Assembly (NCBI RefSeq): GCF_004519335.1
Contig: NZ_SOZD01000003.1
Span: 434,001 to 498,000, forward strand
Direction of reading: 5' to 3'
DNA: 64,000 bases
DNA from: Jiella endophytica
GTDB lineage: Bacteria > Pseudomonadota > Alphaproteobacteria > Rhizobiales > Rhizobiaceae
The notes under the pieces were generated by a model. The model saw only the letters and a program-made list of their open reading frames with translations. It was not told where the DNA came from and made no database searches. The position numbers were made by a program, and so were the translations under genes. Below are positions 43,438 through 51,758 of this stretch, in pieces. Numbering within the stretch: position 1 is the first letter of the stretch; each line of letters opens with the position of its first letter.

Positions 43438-44631
43438 TTACAATTTTGCACCATGTAGTGGCGGCGCGAGCCGGTGCATCAGGGCGACCAGTTCGCTCTG
43501 GCGGGAAACGCCCGTCTTGCCGAAGATCCGGGTGAGATGGGTGCGGATCGTTCCCTCGCTGATGCCGAGCGCCTTGGCCGCCTCGATCGAGCTCTGGCCG
43601 CTGGCGAGAGCCTCGGCGACACGTTGCTCGGCGGCCGTCAGCTCATAGACCCGGGCGAGGAGCTGGGCCCTCGGCCCGCCGGACTGTTCGCTGGCATCCG
43701 AAGTGAGAAGAACGGCAGCGGCGGCGACATCCTCGGGATGATGCTTCACGCCATCATTGATCAGCGGCAGGACGTGGGCGACCGCAAAGCCGGTCTCGAT
43801 GCTGCCGAGAATGACGGAGGTGTCGGGATTGTCCTTCGGCGACGCTGCGGCCGACCGGATGGCCGCGATCAGCGCATCCCCCTGCCGGGGGCGGACGGCG
43901 CCGAGGCGGCCTTCCCGCTCGTGAATGAACCGCGGATGGGCGAAGTGGCTTCGCGCCGCCTTGTTCGCCTCGAGGATCGCGCCGGTGCGGGTTACGAGGA
44001 TCGTCGGGGTCGACAGGTTGCGGACGATCGAGCGCAGGCCATGGGTCCAGGATTTCTGCATCTCGAACAGCCGCGACAGGGCGAGCGCCCGACTGAGATG
44101 CGGCTGCAGCAGCGTCGCCATGGCGATCTCGTCGTCGCCGAAGGGACCATGGCTCTCGCGCCGGCCGAAGCAGATCGCGCCGCTCCGCCCGTCGTCGGTC
44201 GCGAACGGGATCTGCATGATGTCGACGAGCCCCTGGGTCTTCAGCCAGTCGAGATGCGACGGGCTGTCGACGTAGCGCTCGCGCGGGACGTCGCGGGAGA
44301 GAAGCCGCGGCGTCGCGTGGGGCAGCGAGGCGAAGAGCTCGCTCGTCACCACCATGACCTCCCCCGGCCGCGACGGAGCGGCGGCGTCCGCGCCGTTGAT
44401 CCGGAAGCAGCGATGGAGCGCGATGGTCTGGGTGACGGGATCGAGGATGTAGAGAAAGGCGCAGGTGAAGCGTCCGCGCCGGCAGACCCTGTCGAGGGCG
44501 AGCCGCCATTTGCGCGGCGACGTTGCACAATCGTAGATCTCGGCGACGAGTTCGCCGAACTCGTCCGGGCGGAAGGCCGCGAAGGGTGCGGCGGGGCCGG
44601 CCTCGCCCGCGGAGGGGTCTTGGTTACGCAT
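43438..44631 (-). CDS. LuxR-type regulator with N-terminal sensory region
   Basis: A 397-residue protein. The C-terminal 65 residues are a LuxR helix-turn-helix (LTAAEQRVAEALASGQSS, EAAKALGISEGTIRTHLTRIFGKTGVSRQSELVALM). The N-terminal 330 residues contain a probable GAF-like region (FLYILDPVTQTIALHRCF, FATDDGRSGAICFGRRES) and a PAS-like segment (TPTILVTRTGAILEANKAARSHF); no receiver or autoinducer domain is recognisable. It lies 126 bp upstream of the giant autotransporter on the same strand and is its obvious candidate regulator. The ATG at 44631 is chosen; an in-frame GTG two codons earlier is possible. Confidence 0.9.
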   Translation of the reverse strand: MRNQDPSAGEAGPAAPFAAFRPDEFGELVAEIYDCATSPRKWRLALDRVCRRGRFTCAFLYILDPVTQTIALHRCFRINGADAAAPSRPGEVMVVTSELFASLPHATPRLLSRDVPRERYVDSPSHLDWLKTQGLVDIMQIPFATDDGRSGAICFGRRESHGPFGDDEIAMATLLQPHLSRALALSRLFEMQKSWTHGLRSIVRNLSTPTILVTRTGAILEANKAARSHFAHPRFIHEREGRLGAVRPRQGDALIAAIRSAAASPKDNPDTSVILGSIETGFAVAHVLPLINDGVKHHPEDVAAAAVLLTSDASEQSGGPRAQLLARVYELTAAEQRVAEALASGQSSIEAAKALGISEGTIRTHLTRIFGKTGVSRQSELVALMHRLAPPLHGAKL

Positions 44632-45196
44632 GGATACAGTCCAGAACAATCGGGGTTGCGTGCGCCGCTTCGAACCATCGCGACGACGGGGAGCCCCGTT
44701 TCCTCGGAAAGAGACCCGCGCCGCATTGCCGATGTAGCCAATCCGAACCGCCCGCCCGTGTGATCTGCAGCACTCTCCGGACGGTCCGGTCAGCCGCCGA
44801 CTGGAGGAGATCGGGTCGCTCCTATTAATACAACCATACTTTTTTGACAGCTCAAAGGAACCTCGGGTGCTGCGCATTCCATCCACTGAGATTGCAAAGG
44901 AAGGCCCCCGGCGGAGGCTCGATGACAATGTGCCGCATTCCCCGTAAAGCCTTCTCGCCGCAGCAGAGAAGACCGATCGGACGCCGACACCCAGCAGCAA
45001 AGATCGGCCCCACGGACAAGGCAGGGCCGCAAGGCCGATCGCGTGTCGTTGCAACCGGCCGGCGTCCCATCTTGCAAAGAGAGTTAAGAGGAGATGACCG
45101 CCTCCACCTCCAAAGGACCGGCGATTCTGCTACGGTCTTGTTCTGGCCATGCGTGGATGCTGGAAGTCACCGGACAGCTTTCTGGAGCACACGAAG
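44632..45196. other. Gene-free 565-bp intergenic region
   Basis: I see no supportable gene between luxR (minus) and the DUF1007 gene (plus). It contains an AT-rich island (44821-44860) with a minus-strand promoter candidate and a 13-bp palindrome CCGGAC-G-GTCCGG (44777-44789) that could be an operator. The rest shows nothing I can name. Confidence 0.6.
44827..44855 (-). promoter_or_regulatory. Promoter candidate for luxR
   Basis: On the minus strand TTGAGC (44850-44855) is followed after 17 bp by TGTATT (44827-44832), inside the only AT-rich stretch of the region. This would give a leader of about 190 nt. Confidence 0.3.
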
Positions 45197-45898
45197 ATGG
45201 CTCGACCATCCGGCCGCCGGACCGTTCCCTCGCCCGGCGCGCTTACCCTTGTTGCGATGGGTCTCGCCGTCGCTGCCATCGTTTTTCAGAGCCAGCCCGC
45301 GGCGGCCCATCCGCATGTCTTCGTGACCGCGTCAGTGCAGTTCGTCGGGGACGAGAACGGCGACCTCGCCGCGATCAGGAGCGGCTGGGTGTTCGACGAG
45401 ATGTTCTCGTCCTCGCTGCTCTTCGACTTCGACGAGAATGCCGACGGCAAGCTCGACGAGGAGGAACTGAACGCGGTGGCAGGCACGGTGCTTGGCTCGG
45501 CAAAGGACTATCAGTTCTTCACCTTCCTGAAGGAGGCCGGCGTGCCGGTGGAGCTGTCGCCGCCAGACCGGTTCCGCGCGCGCTTCGAGAAGGGCCACCT
45601 CGTCATCTTCACGCAGATGCATCCGGCGGCGCAGGTGAAGCTCGCCGGCGCTGAGCTGACGCTGTCGATCTACGATCCGAGCTACTACGTCTCCTTCGAC
45701 GTCGGCCGCAACGAACAGGTCGGGCTGACCGACCTTCCCGCCGCCTGCCGCGCGACGCTCGACGCCACCCATCCGGACGAGGGCGCGACTGCCTGGATGA
45801 AGCAGGTCGCCGGCCTCGGCAAGTCGCAGAGCATTCCTGCCGACGGCATAAACTATGCCGAACTCCTGTCGACGCGGATCGCCCTCGACTGCCGCTGA
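45197..45898 (+). CDS. DUF1007 family periplasmic protein
   Basis: A 233-residue protein with a signal peptide (ALTLVAMGLAVAAIVFQSQP, cleavage near AAA-HPH). The mature N-terminus HPHVFVTASVQFVGDENG is the DUF1007 hallmark. It contains an EF-hand-like acidic loop (DFDENADGKLDEEEL, about residues 75-89). DUF1007 proteins often accompany nickel/cobalt or other metal transporters and are thought to be accessory periplasmic proteins; none is adjacent here except the heme locus. The ATG at 45197 has GGAG nine bases upstream; an in-frame ATG at 45149 would only lengthen the signal region. Convergent with the heme receptor gene. Confidence 0.85.
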   Translation: MARPSGRRTVPSPGALTLVAMGLAVAAIVFQSQPAAAHPHVFVTASVQFVGDENGDLAAIRSGWVFDEMFSSSLLFDFDENADGKLDEEELNAVAGTVLGSAKDYQFFTFLKEAGVPVELSPPDRFRARFEKGHLVIFTQMHPAAQVKLAGAELTLSIYDPSYYVSFDVGRNEQVGLTDLPAACRATLDATHPDEGATAWMKQVAGLGKSQSIPADGINYAELLSTRIALDCR

Positions 45899-45910
45899 AC
45901 CCGTCATGCG

Positions 45911-45933
45911 GGATCCCTGCGATGGCAGGGTCC
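45911..45933. terminator. Hairpin between convergent DUF1007 and heme-receptor genes
   Basis: GGA(T)CCCTGC and GCAGGGTCC pair over 9 bp with one bulged T around a GATG loop. No T-run, but its position in the 48-bp gap between two stops suits a bidirectional terminator. Confidence 0.5.
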
Positions 45934-45946
45934 AGCCAGCGTAACG

Positions 45947-48172
45947 TCAGAACTGGTAGGTCACGGTCGCCCTGACGCTGCGCCCCGGCTCGGTGTAGTA
46001 GTCCTTCGGTCGGCTGGCGCTGTCGGGTATGTCGAGCGTGTCGTAATAGGTCTCGTCGAAGACGTTGTAGAGCCCGGCCTGAAGCTTCAGGTTCTCGACC
46101 TGCGTCGGCCGCCACCAGGCGGTCAAATCGACCAGCGCATAGCCCGGCGTCTCAGAGATCTCGTTCTCGACGTCGCGCCGCGCCGCGGCGAGGGTCAGAT
46201 AGGCGTCGGCGCCCCAGACGCCGTTGCCGTAGCCGAAGTTGAGGATGCCCTTGGCGGCGGGAATGGTGTTCAGATGCTCGTCGGTGTCGAGATCGCGGCC
46301 CTGGTAGCTCGCCAGCGACAGGGCGCTGTGCCAGACATCGGTCATCTGCCATTTCGCATTCGCCTCGATGCCGTAGATCTCGACATTCGCCCGGTTGAAG
46401 GAGCGGGTGATGCCGAACGGATAGTCGCCAGGGGAAAGGCCGACCTCCGAGGGATCGACGGATTCGGTGTCGATGAAGTTCTTGTATCGGTTGTAGAAGG
46501 CAGAGACGCCCCAGTCGAAACCGGCCTGTTCCGCCCGCAGACCGACCTCGTAGCCGTTGCTCGTCTCGGCCTCGAGATCGGGATTGCCGATGGAAAGATA
46601 GGTGCCGGGCCCGCCATAGCTGAGATAGAGCTCGGTCGCCGACGGGGCGCGGAAGCCCTGTGCCCACTGGGCATAGACCGTCGCCCGTTCGGTGACGTCG
46701 AACTCGGCCCGCAGCTTCGGCGAGACGGCGCTGTCGCTCGACGCATCCGGCAGGCCCCGATAGGTGGGGTTGAGGGTGAAGGCCTCGGTCTCCTGCGGGT
46801 TCTCTTCGTAGTAGTCGAAGCGCAGGCCCGGAGTGAGCCGGAACCGGTCGGTCAGCGAGATCTCGTCCTCGACGAACAGCCCGACGCTCGCGCCGTGGAC
46901 TTCGGGCATGTCGGCCTGGTTGGTGTGCAGGAAATTGCAGTTGTAATAGTACCAGTAGTAGTATGGCCCCGGCGGGCAGGTGTCCTCGCCGCTCGCCATC
47001 TGGCTGGTGCGGTTGCCGTAGACCTCGCCACCGAGGCTGAGCTTGTGGTCCAGCCCGGCAAGGTCGAAATGCTTCATGACGCTGCCGTTGACGCCGAAGG
47101 TCGTCTCCTCGATGTCGCTGAGGCGGGAATAGGCACCGGCCGGCTCTGACAGGCGCTCGCCGTCGAAATCCTCCGAAAGCTCCTGGCGCTGCCAGTAGAC
47201 GACCGCATCGGCAGCATCGAGCCAGGCATCGGCGCCCGCGCCGAGTTCGTAGTGTCCGGAGATCCTCTCGCGCTTTTCGACCTTGTCGCGGTAGGCCGAA
47301 CCCGCCTCATAGGTCGCAGTCGACGCCGAGAACTCGTCGATATTCTCGTCACGGTCGTAGATCTCGCCGGTAATGCCGAAGACCTGATCGACGCCGACAT
47401 GCTGGCGAAGCTTCACGAGCAGGTTCTTCCGGTCGTAGTCGAGCGGATCGGGCTCGCTTCTCTCGCTGCCATAGCCGCCGACATCGCCCCGGTTGTCGCG
47501 CTCCTCCCCGAAGCGATAGCCGCCTTCGAGAAGCATGTAGGTGTCGCCGAGCCTGGCCGCGAGCGCCTGGTCGATGCCGAAGCTCTGGTCCTCGCTGTTG
47601 TAGGTGCCGCGCGTCAGCCCGCCGAAGGTCTTGTCGCCGGGCAGCAGATCCTCCGGGTTCAGCGTGCGCACAGCGACGACGCCGCCAAGGGCCCCGGCGC
47701 CGAAGACGCTGGAATCGCTGCCCTTGACGATGTCGAGCGACGACAGCGTGTCGAAGTCGAAGGTCGTGCCGCCGCCGTTGACGCCGCGGGCGCCGTCGTC
47801 CAGCCAGGGCAGGCGAACGCCGTCGATGGTGGTCAGCACCCGATTGGAATCGAGCCCGCGAATGATGAAGCTGCCATTCAGCGCATTGTAGCCGACGCCG
47901 GGATCGATGCGGTCGATGTCCTGCGGATCGAAGACCTCGGCCGCGTCGAGTTCGGCGCGGGTGACGCGCTCGGTGAGCACGGTTTCGGCGCGGGTCGCGG
48001 TCTGGTTTTCCGGCGCATCGCCGTCGCCCTCCCCGCCGATATAGACCGGCTCGAGCAGGATCGAACCGTCGCCGGTGACGCTCGCCTGTTGAGCGTTTGC
48101 GGAAATTCCCAGTGCAAGTGAAATTGCAATGCCGGACGCAGCGCCGGCCAGGTGGCGCAGATGACGAGCCAT
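45947..48172 (-). CDS. hmuR: TonB-dependent heme receptor (HmuR/ShmR family)
   Basis: A 741-residue outer-membrane receptor with signal peptide (ending SANA-QQ). The plug domain contains IDRIDPGVGYNALNGSFIIRGLDSNRVLTTIDGVRLPW and VKGSDSSVFGAGALGGVVAVRT. A 22-strand barrel follows and ends VRATVTYQF with terminal Phe. Heme-receptor boxes FRAPSATELY (FRAP) and NPDLEAET (NPNL-like) are present; the histidine usually found between them is absent. The ATG at 48172 gives the normal signal sequence; a longer in-frame start does not. It is divergent from hemP-hmuTUV and shares an iron-responsive operator. It brings heme or hemoprotein-derived heme into the periplasm. Confidence 0.95.
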   Translation of the reverse strand: MARHLRHLAGAASGIAISLALGISANAQQASVTGDGSILLEPVYIGGEGDGDAPENQTATRAETVLTERVTRAELDAAEVFDPQDIDRIDPGVGYNALNGSFIIRGLDSNRVLTTIDGVRLPWLDDGARGVNGGGTTFDFDTLSSLDIVKGSDSSVFGAGALGGVVAVRTLNPEDLLPGDKTFGGLTRGTYNSEDQSFGIDQALAARLGDTYMLLEGGYRFGEERDNRGDVGGYGSERSEPDPLDYDRKNLLVKLRQHVGVDQVFGITGEIYDRDENIDEFSASTATYEAGSAYRDKVEKRERISGHYELGAGADAWLDAADAVVYWQRQELSEDFDGERLSEPAGAYSRLSDIEETTFGVNGSVMKHFDLAGLDHKLSLGGEVYGNRTSQMASGEDTCPPGPYYYWYYYNCNFLHTNQADMPEVHGASVGLFVEDEISLTDRFRLTPGLRFDYYEENPQETEAFTLNPTYRGLPDASSDSAVSPKLRAEFDVTERATVYAQWAQGFRAPSATELYLSYGGPGTYLSIGNPDLEAETSNGYEVGLRAEQAGFDWGVSAFYNRYKNFIDTESVDPSEVGLSPGDYPFGITRSFNRANVEIYGIEANAKWQMTDVWHSALSLASYQGRDLDTDEHLNTIPAAKGILNFGYGNGVWGADAYLTLAAARRDVENEISETPGYALVDLTAWWRPTQVENLKLQAGLYNVFDETYYDTLDIPDSASRPKDYYTEPGRSVRATVTYQF

Positions 48173-48310
48173 GACGAGTCCCCCTCGGTCGATGTGAGAT
48201 GACGGACCTGGCTGGCTTGCGCGATGCGCGCGGTCTGGCTTGCTAACGTCCCCGGATGGCGGCGGAACCCCCTTGGTCGTCGCCGCTGCCATTGACCTCC
48301 CTATTTAATA

Positions 48311-48325
48311 TGATAATCAGAGTCA
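48311..48325. promoter_or_regulatory. RirA-type iron-responsive operator (TGA-N9-TCA)
   Basis: TGATAATCAGAGTCA fits the TGA-N9-TCA iron-responsive operator known from rhizobial heme and siderophore genes. It lies in the AT-rich divergent region between hmuR and hemP and overlaps a minus-strand TTGACT that could be the hmuR -35; TTGACC (48292) is a plus-strand -35 candidate. Confidence 0.6.
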
Positions 48326-48370
48326 ACTTATATCACTCTGAAAACGCTAGAGAATTATAGGTCTTCTAAA

Positions 48371-48547
48371 GTGCAAGACGACGCCGGCGATGCCATTGCC
48401 GAAGCCGCGACCCCAATGCCGGACGGCAGGCTGGTCCTGCGGGCCGACCGCCTGTTCGGAACGCGGCAGGAGGTCGAGATCCATGTCGGCGCCATCGTCT
48501 ATCGTCTGCGGCTGACCAAGGCCGGCAAACTCATCCTCACCAAGTGA
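48371..48547 (+). CDS. hemP: Hemin uptake protein HemP
   Basis: A 58-residue small protein from a GTG start (43 residues if the ATG at 48416 is used). It ends with the HemP signature: LFGTRQEVEIHVGAIVYRLR followed by LTKAGKLILTK. HemP/HmuP proteins are short cytosolic factors needed for heme uptake gene expression; in rhizobia and Burkholderia they act as coactivators of the heme receptor gene. The usual family length of 50-65 residues favours the GTG. It is the first gene of hemP-hmuTUV, ending 10 bp before hmuT. Confidence 0.85.
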   Translation: MQDDAGDAIAEAATPMPDGRLVLRADRLFGTRQEVEIHVGAIVYRLRLTKAGKLILTK

Positions 48548-48557
48548 AGCTCCCGCG

Positions 48558-49460
48558 ATGAAAACAGCCACACCCTTCCGTTCCGCCCTCGCCACGGCAT
48601 GGTCCGTTCTTCTGGCAGCGCTTCTGGCACTGACGGCCCTCGCCGGCCCCGCCGACGCCGAAAGCCCCGCCCCCCGGCGGATCGTCGCCATCGGCGGCGC
48701 CGTCACCGAGACGCTTTACGCCCTCGGCGCAAAGGACCGGATCGTCGCGGTCGACACCACGGCGGTCTATCCGCCAGAGGCGCGGCGGAAGCCGAATGTC
48801 GGCTATATGCGCGCCCTGTCGGCCGAGGGCGTTCTGGCTCAGTCCCCCGATCTCGTGCTGATGGAGGACGGCGCCGGCCCGCCGCAGGCGATCGAGCTCC
48901 TCGAGGCCTCGGGCGTTGCGATCACGACAGTGCCGAAGGGCCAGAGTCTCGCGACGATCGGCGAGAAGATCGCCGTCATCGCCGATGCGGTTGGCGAGGC
49001 CGAAAAGGGCAAGGAACTCGCCGCCGGCATCGAACGGGACCTGCAGCGCCTCGAGAGCGATCTTGCGAAAATCGGCGAGCGCAAGCGCGTCCTCTTCCTG
49101 CTGTCGATCGTCGACGGCCGGCCGATGGCGGCAGGCTCCGGCACCGCTGCCGACGCGATGATCGGCCTTGCCGGCGGGGTGAACGTCTTTGCCGGGACGA
49201 CGGGCTACAAGACCCTCTCGACGGAGGTCGCGACCGAACTCGCCCCGGACGTCGTGGTGATGATGACCGGCGCCGGACCGGGCCATGGCAGCGCCGATCC
49301 GTTTGCGATCTTGGCACTGAAGGCGACGCCTGCCGGCCAGAGGAATGCGATCATCAGGATGGACGGCGCCTATCTCCTCGGCTTCGGCCCCCGCGTCGCG
49401 AACGCCGCACGGGACTTTGCCGCGCGGCTCTATCCGGGCGAGATCGCGCCGGTGCAATGA
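48558..49460 (+). CDS. hmuT: Periplasmic heme-binding protein HmuT
   Basis: A 300-residue class III receptor with a signal peptide (about residues 1-35, ending near ADA-ES). Visible features are RRIVAIGGAVTETLYALGAKDRIVAVDTTAVYPPEA, NVGYMRALSAEGVLAQSPDLVL with the likely heme-ligand tyrosine, and AGSGTAADAMIGLAGGVNVF. It carries heme from the outer-membrane receptor to HmuUV. Its stop overlaps the hmuU start by 4 nt. Confidence 0.94.
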   Translation: MKTATPFRSALATAWSVLLAALLALTALAGPADAESPAPRRIVAIGGAVTETLYALGAKDRIVAVDTTAVYPPEARRKPNVGYMRALSAEGVLAQSPDLVLMEDGAGPPQAIELLEASGVAITTVPKGQSLATIGEKIAVIADAVGEAEKGKELAAGIERDLQRLESDLAKIGERKRVLFLLSIVDGRPMAAGSGTAADAMIGLAGGVNVFAGTTGYKTLSTEVATELAPDVVVMMTGAGPGHGSADPFAILALKATPAGQRNAIIRMDGAYLLGFGPRVANAARDFAARLYPGEIAPVQ

Positions 49461-50542
49461 CCGACCTTTCGGAAACGACCGTATCCCCCCGCTCGCTCGG
49501 CGATCGCTCGCATGACCAGGCGGTCGCGATCGCGATCCTGGCGGCGGCCGTCGTCGTCGCCGGCATCGTCGCGCTCGGCGTCGGGCCGGCGTCGCTCCCC
49601 CCGTCGCGTGTCGTCGCCATCCTCGCCGCAGGGCCGCAGGCGACGGATTATCCCTTGGGCGAAACCGTCATCGTCTGGCAGATCCGCCTGCCGCGGGTCC
49701 TTTTGGGCGGCCTGATCGGCGCGGCCCTCGCTCTGGCTGGCGCGGTGATGCAGGGGCTGTTCCGCAATCCCCTCGCCGATCCCGGCATCGTCGGCGTCTC
49801 GTCCGGAGCGGCGCTCGGCGCGGTGGCGATGATCGTTCTTGGCTCGGGCCTCCTGTCGCCTTTCGCCATGCTGCTCGGCGCCTTCGCCCTTCCCGCCGCG
49901 GCATTTGCGGGTGCTCTCGCCGCGACCGTCGTTCTCTATGTCATCGCAACACGCGACGGTATGACCTCGGTCGCCACCATGCTCCTCGCGGGCATCGCGC
50001 TTGCCGCCTTCGCCGCCGCGATCACCGGCTTCCTGATCTTTCGGAGCGACGACACCCAGCTCCGCGACATCACCTTCTGGACCCTCGGCGGCCTCGGCGG
50101 CACGACCTGGGAGAAGCTCGCCGCGACGGGACCGATCATGCTGGCGGTGCTCGTTGCGGCGCCGTTCCTCGCGCGCGGGCTCGACGCCCTGGCGCTCGGC
50201 GAGGCGGAGGCCTTTCACATGGGACTGAAGGTCGAGAGGCTGAAGCGGCTGGCGATCTTCCTCGTCGCCGCGGCGACCGGCGCAGCGGTCGCGGTGTCGG
50301 GGATCATCGGCTTTGTCGGCATCGTCGTCCCGCATCTCTTGCGGCTCGCGGTCGGCGCCGATCATCGCTTCCTGCTGCCGGCGTCGGCATTCGGCGGAGC
50401 GCTGCTGCTGCTCCTCGCCGACATGGCGGCACGCACCCTCGTCGCGCCGGCGGAACTGCCGATCGGCATCATCACCGCCGCGCTCGGCGCGCCGTTCTTC
50501 CTGTGGCTGCTCCTGAAGCGTCGCGACTTCGATGGGGTCTGA
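49457..50542 (+). CDS. hmuU: Heme ABC transporter permease HmuU
   Basis: A 361-residue FecCD-family permease with about ten membrane segments. Family motifs: IRLPRVLLGGLIGAALALAG, MQGLFRNPLADPGIVGVSSGAALG, FWTLGGLGG and GIIGFVGIVVPHLLRLAVG. Start at the ATG overlapping the hmuT stop. It would work as a homodimer with two HmuV subunits to move heme into the cytoplasm. Confidence 0.95.
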   Translation: MTDLSETTVSPRSLGDRSHDQAVAIAILAAAVVVAGIVALGVGPASLPPSRVVAILAAGPQATDYPLGETVIVWQIRLPRVLLGGLIGAALALAGAVMQGLFRNPLADPGIVGVSSGAALGAVAMIVLGSGLLSPFAMLLGAFALPAAAFAGALAATVVLYVIATRDGMTSVATMLLAGIALAAFAAAITGFLIFRSDDTQLRDITFWTLGGLGGTTWEKLAATGPIMLAVLVAAPFLARGLDALALGEAEAFHMGLKVERLKRLAIFLVAAATGAAVAVSGIIGFVGIVVPHLLRLAVGADHRFLLPASAFGGALLLLLADMAARTLVAPAELPIGIITAALGAPFFLWLLLKRRDFDGV

Positions 50543-50546
50543 CGCG

Positions 50547-51380
50547 ATGACTATGGCGCTCGACGGTGTGGAGGTCGTCGCCGGCGGGCGGCGGATCCTC
50601 GGTCCGGTTTCGTTCGACCTTGAGCCCGGCAGCCTCACCGCCGTGGTCGGACCCAATGGTGCCGGCAAGTCGACGCTGGTGCGAGCAATGAGCGGCGAGC
50701 GGCGGCTCACGGCGGGAAATGTCAGGCTGCATGGCGAGGAGGTCGGGCAGACGTCGCCGGGGCTTCTCGCGGCCCGTCGCGCGGTGCTGCCCCAGGCAAC
50801 GACGATCGCCTTCCCCTTCACGGTCTTCGAGATCGTCGGCCTCGGCCTGCGGACGCGGCCGGGACTGACCGCGGCAAGGCGCCGGGCGATCGTCGCAGAA
50901 GCGCTCGCAGCGGTCGATCTCGGCGATTTCGGTCCCCGCCCCTATCCGCAGCTCTCCGGCGGCGAAAAGCAGCGGGTGCAGCTTGCCCGCGTCCTCTGCC
51001 AGATCGGCGCACCGGTGGAAGACGGCCGGTCGAAACTGCTGATCCTCGACGAGCCGACATCGAGCCTCGACGTGCGCCACCAGATCGACGTTCTGGCGAT
51101 CGCCCGGCGGTTTGCCGACGAGGGCGGCACCGTCGTCGCCGTGCTCCACGATCTCAATCTGGCGGCGGGCTTTTCCGACCGGATGATCGTGCTCGATTCG
51201 GGACTTGTCGTCGCCGACGGCGATCCGGCGGAGCTGTTGCCGTCGGATGTGCTGCCCCGGACCTTCGGGGCCAAGATGGCGGTGCTGCATCCGCCGGGAT
51301 GGCGCTCGCCGGTGGTCCTGCCGGAGATCCTCGGGCGAGCCCGGGTCGATCAGCGGCCCCGATCCGGATCGCCGGGGTGA
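50547..51380 (+). CDS. hmuV: Heme ABC transporter ATPase HmuV
   Basis: A 277-residue ATPase: Walker A GPNGAGKST, Q-loop LPQATTIAFPFTVFEIV, signature LSGGEKQRVQLARVL, Walker B LLILDEPTSSLD and switch histidine VLHDLNLA. The ATG at 50547 lies just after the hmuU stop; an in-frame ATG at 50532 would overlap hmuU by 11 nt and is possible. The gene ends inside a strong hairpin (51364-51403) that separates it from the convergent ridA operon. Confidence 0.94.
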   Translation: MTMALDGVEVVAGGRRILGPVSFDLEPGSLTAVVGPNGAGKSTLVRAMSGERRLTAGNVRLHGEEVGQTSPGLLAARRAVLPQATTIAFPFTVFEIVGLGLRTRPGLTAARRRAIVAEALAAVDLGDFGPRPYPQLSGGEKQRVQLARVLCQIGAPVEDGRSKLLILDEPTSSLDVRHQIDVLAIARRFADEGGTVVAVLHDLNLAAGFSDRMIVLDSGLVVADGDPAELLPSDVLPRTFGAKMAVLHPPGWRSPVVLPEILGRARVDQRPRSGSPG

Positions 51381-51403
51381 AAAACAGCACCCCGGCCATC
51401 CGG
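51364..51403. terminator. Strong hairpin spanning the hmuV stop codon
   Basis: CCGGAT-C-GCCGGGGTG (51364-51379) pairs with CACCCCGGC-C-ATCCGG (51388-51403): 15 bp with one C.C mismatch and an A-rich 8-nt loop. The hmuV TGA is at the loop edge. No T-run; it lies between convergent operons and probably acts as a transcript end or barrier. Confidence 0.55.
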
Positions 51404-51413
51404 CATGCGTCTG

Positions 51414-51758
51414 TTACTTGGCCGCGGAGATGACGACCTCGATGAGAACGTCCTTGCCGAGTTCGGCGACGCCGATGGTCGCGCGGGTCGGCAGGTGCTC
51501 GGCCGGGATCCATTCGAGCCAGGCTTCGTTCATGCCGTCCTTCTGGGCAAAGTCGGAAATGTAGATCATCGCGGTCAGGAGCTTCTCTTTCGAGGAGCCG
51601 ACCTTGGCCAGGAGATCGTCGAGCTTGGCGCAGATCTCGGCGGTCTGACCCTTCATGTCCTTGGATTTGTCGTCGGCGACGAGGCCGCCGAAATAGAGGA
51701 CGCCGTTGTGCTCGACGACGCGGTGATTGATCTTGGTCTGGATGTGGCGGGTGATCAC
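51414..51758 (-). CDS. RidA-family enamine/imine deaminase
   Basis: A 114-residue RidA/YjgF-family protein: NGVLYFGGLVADD, EICAKLDDLLAKVG, the substrate-carboxylate arginine in LPTRATIGVAEL and a glutamate in VLIEVVISA. RidA proteins hydrolyse reactive enamine/imine intermediates to keto acids. Last gene of the operon, overlapping the preceding FAD oxidoreductase by 4 nt. This fits removal of imines released by the operon's amine dehydrogenases. Confidence 0.92.
   Translation of the reverse strand: MITRHIQTKINHRVVEHNGVLYFGGLVADDKSKDMKGQTAEICAKLDDLLAKVGSSKEKLLTAMIYISDFAQKDGMNEAWLEWIPAEHLPTRATIGVAELGKDVLIEVVISAAK

Noticed and set aside
45094-45654. Plus-strand frame with AAGAGGAG directly before an ATG
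   Set aside because: The purine run abuts the ATG with no spacer, the translation is out of frame with DUF1007 and becomes Arg/Pro-rich, and it overlaps a clear gene.
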